From assembly GCF_007833165.1 (NCBI RefSeq), contig NZ_VOBQ01000003.1, forward strand, positions 218,885 through 282,884: a DNA stretch of 64,000 bases, read 5' to 3'. Below the pieces are notes generated by a model. It was not told where the DNA came from and made no database searches. It worked only from the letters and a program-made list of their open reading frames with translations. Positions 60,516-64,000 of the stretch are shown piece after piece (the first letter of the stretch is position 1; the number at the start of each line of letters is the position of its first letter). The position numbers and the translations under genes are program-made. Origin of the DNA: Caenimonas sedimenti. Lineage in GTDB: Bacteria > Pseudomonadota > Gammaproteobacteria > Burkholderiales > Burkholderiaceae_C.

Positions 60516-60576
60516 CCGGTCCGCGCGAGAGCAAGGCTAGAATGGGTTTCTACCTGTTACCCACGGCAGTGCTGAA

Positions 60577-62832
60577 GTGAGTCTGAAAAAGCTGGGCCGC
60601 TATGAACTGATCCGGGTGCTGGGCAAGGGCGCCATGGGTGTGGTCTATGAGGGGCGCGATCCCAACCTGGACCGGCGCGTCGCGATCAAGACCGTCAAGG
60701 TCGAAAACCTGTCCGAAGAAGCCGCCGCGGAATACGAGCATCGTTTCCGTACCGAGGCACGCTCGGCCGCGCGGCTGCAGCACCCCAACATCGTCAGCGT
60801 CTACGACTCGGACCGCGACGGCGACATCGCCTTCCTGGTCATGGAATACATCCAGGGCGACGACCTCAAGCACCACCTGGACCGGGGCGTGCGCTATTCG
60901 CTGGAGCAGTCCCTCAAGATCATCCGCGACCTGCTGTCCGCGCTCGACTATGCGCACAAGCAGGGCATCGTGCACCGCGACATCAAGCCGGCGAACCTGC
61001 TGATCGAACCGGGCGGCCGGGTCAAGCTCACCGACTTCGGCGTCGCGCGCATCCAGGATTCGGGCGACGCCACCCGCACCCAGGGCAGCATGGTCGGCAC
61101 GCTGAAGTACATGGCCCCCGAGCAGGTGCAGGGCCAGAAGATCGACTCGCGGGCCGACCTGTTCTCCGTGGGCATCGTGCTGTACCAGTTGCTCACCGAC
61201 AAGCGCCCGTTCGACGGCGACAACGACTTCTCCATCATCCACCAGATCATCGGGCACAACCCGCCGGCGCCGAGCTCGTTCAATGCGCGGCTGCCGCCGG
61301 CGCTCGATGCGGTGGTGGCGCGGGCGCTGGCCAAGGGCCGGGATGAGCGCTTCGCCACGGCGCGTGATTTCGCTGTCGCGCTGCAATCCGCCATCCGGCG
61401 CGCCGAGGACCAGACGGTGGTGCCGCCGGAGAACCCGAACAAGAAGGTCGAACCGCAGGGCACGAACTCGCGGGGGGGCCGCTCGGTGCCCGGCAGCATG
61501 ACGCGGCCTGGCGGGGGGACCAACACGGGAACCGTCAGCGCCGTCACCCAGGAACTGGAGCTGGTCTACTGGAAGGACGTCAAGGACTCCACGGACGCCG
61601 AGGAACTCGAGGGTTTCCTGGAGAAGTTTCCGGCCGGCATCTACGCCGACCTCGCGCGCCGCCGCTTGCGGCGGCTCTCGGGGCAGTCCGGTGACTCGAC
61701 GAATTTCGGCGGAGGCACGCAGCCCGGAATCGGCGGTGCCGCCGACCAGGACATGGAGGCCACGCGCCTGCGCTCCGACTCTTCGCGGCCGTTTCTTCCC
61801 AGCCGCGAACCGACGAATCCGTCCGCGCCGGCTTTCGTGGCGACGACCACCTTCGTGGCGCCTGCTCCCGCTTCCTCCTCGGTTTTCAGTGACGAAGAGG
61901 ACTACACCAAGACTGTCATCGAGCCGCGCCCCGGCGTGCCCTACGACAGCACCGAACCCGCTCCGCTCACGCCTTTGGCACAGGCCGAGGCGTTCGCCGC
62001 CAAGGTGCTGGCCTCGGAGGAGGCGACGACGATCGGCTCGGCCGCTCCAGCGCAGGACGTCACTGAACCCGCGGTGAAAGCCGAAGCCCGGCCGGCGCCC
62101 GCCGCCGCAACCCCCGCAGCCCGCACCCCTGGCGTGAGCGCCGGCAAGCGTGCGATGGATGATGACGAGACCGCAGCGCCGGCGCCGCGCCAGAAGGTGC
62201 CCGTTGCCGTGCTGGCGGGCATCGGCATTTTCGTGGCCGCGGGGATCGCCTTGGCTGTCATGTTCAGCCGCGGCGGCAGCGCACCGCCTGTCGTCGCCGT
62301 CCCGACGCCGGCCGCTTCAGCCCCTGAACCCGTCGCGGCCGCCCCCCAGCCAGTCCCTCAAGCTGATGCGCCTCCTGTTGCCGCAAATGCGCCTGTGGTC
62401 GTTGCCCCGCCGGCCAGCCCGCCTCCCTTCGTGATCGCACCCACTCCGGGGGCGAGCATGCCCGCGGGCTCAGCGAGCGCCCGCGCCGCCGCCGCCAGTC
62501 AGGCCCGCCGTCCCGCCAGCGCGCGGCCATCGGCGCGGCCCGGGGCACCGGCTTCCGAGCCAAGCCGGCCGATATTCACGGCGCCCGTCCCCCGGTCGGA
62601 CGACCAGCCGCCGGCGCCGCCACCGCGCCCCGTCCCGCCGCCGGCGGCACCAGCGGTGAACGCTGGCAGCAGCCCCGTCGAGCAATGCCGCGACAAGGTG
62701 TTCCTGTCGCGCGAGTTTTGCCTGGCCGAGCAGTGCGACAAGCCCGGCACCCGCAACCACCCGCTGTGTGTGAAGCGGCGCGAGGAAATCCGCCTGCGCG
62801 AGGAAAGCAAGCAGCGCCAGGGCCCGCAATAG
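60577..62832 (+). CDS. Ser/Thr protein kinase (Hanks type) with transmembrane segment
   Basis: A 751-residue protein starting at GTG 60577. Kinase domain 8-270: [11 protein letters not shown] loop, Lys38 (VAIKTVKV), [10 protein letters not shown] with Asp135, LTDFGVARI, and [12 protein letters not shown] long Pro/Ala/Ser-rich juxtamembrane region precedes one transmembrane helix (~541-563, [23 protein letters not shown]), then a Pro-rich outside segment and a Cys-containing C-terminal end ([30 protein letters not shown]). Topology is kinase inside, Cys tail in periplasm, as for a PknB-like sensor. It likely phosphorylates a Thr on the two FHA proteins upstream. Confidence 0.92.
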   Translation: MSLKKLGRYELIRVLGKGAMGVVYEGRDPNLDRRVAIKTVKVENLSEEAAAEYEHRFRTEARSAARLQHPNIVSVYDSDRDGDIAFLVMEYIQGDDLKHHLDRGVRYSLEQSLKIIRDLLSALDYAHKQGIVHRDIKPANLLIEPGGRVKLTDFGVARIQDSGDATRTQGSMVGTLKYMAPEQVQGQKIDSRADLFSVGIVLYQLLTDKRPFDGDNDFSIIHQIIGHNPPAPSSFNARLPPALDAVVARALAKGRDERFATARDFAVALQSAIRRAEDQTVVPPENPNKKVEPQGTNSRGGRSVPGSMTRPGGGTNTGTVSAVTQELELVYWKDVKDSTDAEELEGFLEKFPAGIYADLARRRLRRLSGQSGDSTNFGGGTQPGIGGAADQDMEATRLRSDSSRPFLPSREPTNPSAPAFVATTTFVAPAPASSSVFSDEEDYTKTVIEPRPGVPYDSTEPAPLTPLAQAEAFAAKVLASEEATTIGSAAPAQDVTEPAVKAEARPAPAAATPAARTPGVSAGKRAMDDDETAAPAPRQKVPVAVLAGIGIFVAAGIALAVMFSRGGSAPPVVAVPTPAASAPEPVAAAPQPVPQADAPPVAANAPVVVAPPASPPPFVIAPTPGASMPAGSASARAAAASQARRPASARPSARPGAPASEPSRPIFTAPVPRSDDQPPAPPPRPVPPPAAPAVNAGSSPVEQCRDKVFLSREFCLAEQCDKPGTRNHPLCVKRREEIRLREESKQRQGPQ

Positions 62833-62833
62833 G

Positions 62834-62858
62834 GGCCGGGGAGGAAGCGCTCCCGGCC
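62834..62858. terminator. Hairpin between the kinase and NUDIX genes
   Basis: GGCCGGGGAG (62834-62843) pairs with CTCCCGGCC (62850-62858) with one bulged G and a 6-base loop. It lies between two convergent genes, but no T-run follows on either side, so termination would need Rho or another factor. The last bases may overlap the NUDIX stop. Confidence 0.4.
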
Positions 62859-63409
62859 TAGACGATGTCGAGGTTGTGCACGCCGAAGTGCCCGGCCCGC
62901 CGGTCGTCGAAGAAGCGCTTCAGCGTCTCGTGCACGGTCCGGAAGGCGATGTCGTCCCAGGGAACCTGCTCTTCATCGAACAAGCGGGCCTCGATCGTTT
63001 CATGGCCCGGGTCGAACACTTCGCTCAGCAGGCGCGCCCGGTAGAACAGGTGGACCTGGCCCACGCGCGGCACGCTCAGCACGGTGAACAGCCCCTCCAT
63101 CTCGAACTGCGCGCCGGCCTCTTCAGTGGTCTCGCGGGCCGCACCCTGTTCGGTGGACTCACCGAGTTCCATGAAGCCGGCCGGCAACGTCCACTTGCCC
63201 CACCGGGGTTCGATGTTGCGCTTGCAAAGCAGGACCTGCCGGCCCCAATACGGCACCGTCCCGACCACGTTCAGCGGGTTCTCGTAGTGGATCGTGTCGC
63301 AGTTGGGGCAGACCGCGCGCTCGCGCGTGTCGCCGTCGTCCGGCAGGCGGTAGACGACGGCGGTGCCGCAATTGCGGCAGTGTTTGATGGGGCTTCGGAA
63401 GGTCGTCAC
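62858..63409 (-). CDS. NUDIX hydrolase with zinc ribbon
   Basis: A 183-residue protein. N-terminal zinc ribbon: HCRNCGTAV and CPNCDTIHYENPLN (CxxC twice), as in NudC-like NADH pyrophosphatases and the Zn-ribbon NUDIX family. NUDIX box GFMELGESTEQGAARETTEEAGA. LLCKRNIEPRWGKWTLPAG is also characteristic. Likely hydrolyses a nucleoside-diphosphate derivative; the NADH preference is not proven. Convergent with the kinase gene, and 10 bases upstream of the TRAP gene's stop on the same strand. Confidence 0.9.
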   Translation of the reverse strand: MTTFRSPIKHCRNCGTAVVYRLPDDGDTRERAVCPNCDTIHYENPLNVVGTVPYWGRQVLLCKRNIEPRWGKWTLPAGFMELGESTEQGAARETTEEAGAQFEMEGLFTVLSVPRVGQVHLFYRARLLSEVFDPGHETIEARLFDEEQVPWDDIAFRTVHETLKRFFDDRRAGHFGVHNLDIV

Positions 63410-63419
63410 CCCGCGATTG

Positions 63420-64000
63420 TCACGCCTTCTTGGCCGGGGCCGCGGCCGCCTTGCCGTGCTTGTCGATCAGCGCGCGGGCCGTTTCCAGCAGCTTCTTGCC
63501 GTCGTGGCCGCGCTTGTCCATGTCCTGCACCCATTCGACTTCGACCAGGCGCGCCTTGCGCTTGAACTCCTGGGCATCCGCGGCCGTGATCTGGTAGATC
63601 TGGTTCTTGCGGTCCTCCGCGGCCTTGCGGCCCAGGGGATCGTTGCCCTGCTGCGTCTTGCCCAGCCAGGCCGACGTGGCCATGCCGGAGTTGTTGTCGA
63701 TGATCTTCTTCAGGTCCGGCGCCAGCGAGTTGTACTTCGCCTTGTTCATGCTCATCACGAACGTGGTCGTGTAAAGCGCGCCACCGGAGTTCTCGAACTC
63801 GCTGTGGAACTTGGTCAGCTCATGCACCTTCACCGAGGGCACCACCTCCCACGGGATCACGCAGCCATCGATGGTGCCCTTGGACAGCGCATCGGGGATC
63901 TGCGGCAGCGGCATGCCCACCGGGGTGGCGCCGACGTAGCCGAGCATCTTGGTGATCTGCCGTGTCGGGCCGCGCACCTTCATGCCCTTCAGGTCGTCGG
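63420..64000 (-). CDS. TRAP transporter DctP-type substrate-binding protein, C-terminal part
   Basis: About 193 codons, continuing past the right edge (the 5' end lies beyond 64000). Segment LKGMKVRGPTRQITKMLGYVGATPVGMPLPQIPDALSKGTIDGCVIPWEVVPSV is the DctP core, with the conserved Arg in KVRGPTR that binds the carboxylate ligand. The C-terminal part is Lys/Ala-rich. It binds C4-dicarboxylates or sugar acids in the periplasm. Signal peptide, N-terminal lobe and the DctQM permease genes are outside the window. Confidence 0.92.
   Translation of the reverse strand, partial: DDLKGMKVRGPTRQITKMLGYVGATPVGMPLPQIPDALSKGTIDGCVIPWEVVPSVKVHELTKFHSEFENSGGALYTTTFVMSMNKAKYNSLAPDLKKIIDNNSGMATSAWLGKTQQGNDPLGRKAAEDRKNQIYQITAADAQEFKRKARLVEVEWVQDMDKRGHDGKKLLETARALIDKHGKAAAAPAKKA

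Overview
The window is about 68% GC chromosomal DNA from a betaproteobacterium, most likely Burkholderiales, family Comamonadaceae. This rests on gene content and order (infC-rpmI-rplT-pheS-pheT-ihfA-merR-tRNA-Pro, Bug-type binding proteins, a betaproteobacterial isocitrate lyase, SWIB/H1-like protein) and on codon use. It is a gene-level inference, since no 16S gene is present. There is no prophage, IS transposase, rRNA or CRISPR array. Both ends cut genes: a ClpB C-terminus on the left and a TRAP DctP-type binding protein on the right.

Layout. 1-1.5 kb: ClpB tail, a small membrane protein, an SRPBCC protein and a KTSC protein. 1.5-5.3 kb: aldoxime/nitrile metabolism (NitR-like AraC regulator divergent from nitrilase and heme aldoxime dehydratase) followed by a YCII protein. 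5.4-9.5 kb: a four-gene KaiC-KaiB-KaiB-hybrid histidine kinase operon. 9.6-18.3 kb: mixed genes, namely DUF3096, selD, an RsbQ/KAI2-like hydrolase and a PAS histidine kinase separated by a 271-bp two-armed palindromic element, a lipase-like lipoprotein, a PEP mutase/ICL-family enzyme, an SDR, DUF3606 and other small stress-type genes. 18.3-28.9 kb: a complete histidine utilisation (hut) locus using the HutF/HutG route, with its own NrtA/SsuA-type ABC transporter and HutC repressor. 28.9-37.9 kb: persulfide-dioxygenase-like MBL enzyme, AraC/MFS pair, GspA-GspB, AKR, histidine phosphatase, bactofilin. 37.9-44.6 kb: a TetR-controlled catabolic region (Bug protein, Gfo/Idh/MocA, DUF993, TIM-barrel isomerase and a divergent ThDP enzyme) with two matching operators. 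44.7-48.2 kb: SWIB/H1-like protein, two EamA exporters, an Lrp regulator and a GGCT-like protein. 48.2-49.9 kb: isocitrate lyase with an unusually AT-rich control region. 50.2-58.4 kb: the translation block thrS-infC-rpmI-rplT-pheST-ihfA-merR and tRNA-Pro. 58.5-62.8 kb: a cyclase-FHA, FHA and Ser/Thr kinase signalling cluster. The end holds a NUDIX hydrolase and the TRAP fragment.

The most interesting items are regulatory. Upstream of thrS there is a 13-codon ORF with four threonine codons (one of each synonymous codon) followed by an intrinsic terminator, which looks like ribosome-mediated attenuation of threonyl-tRNA synthetase. The palindromic element exactly fills the gap between the RsbQ-like hydrolase and its presumed sensor kinase. 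Matched operator pairs flank the TetR locus and precede aceA.
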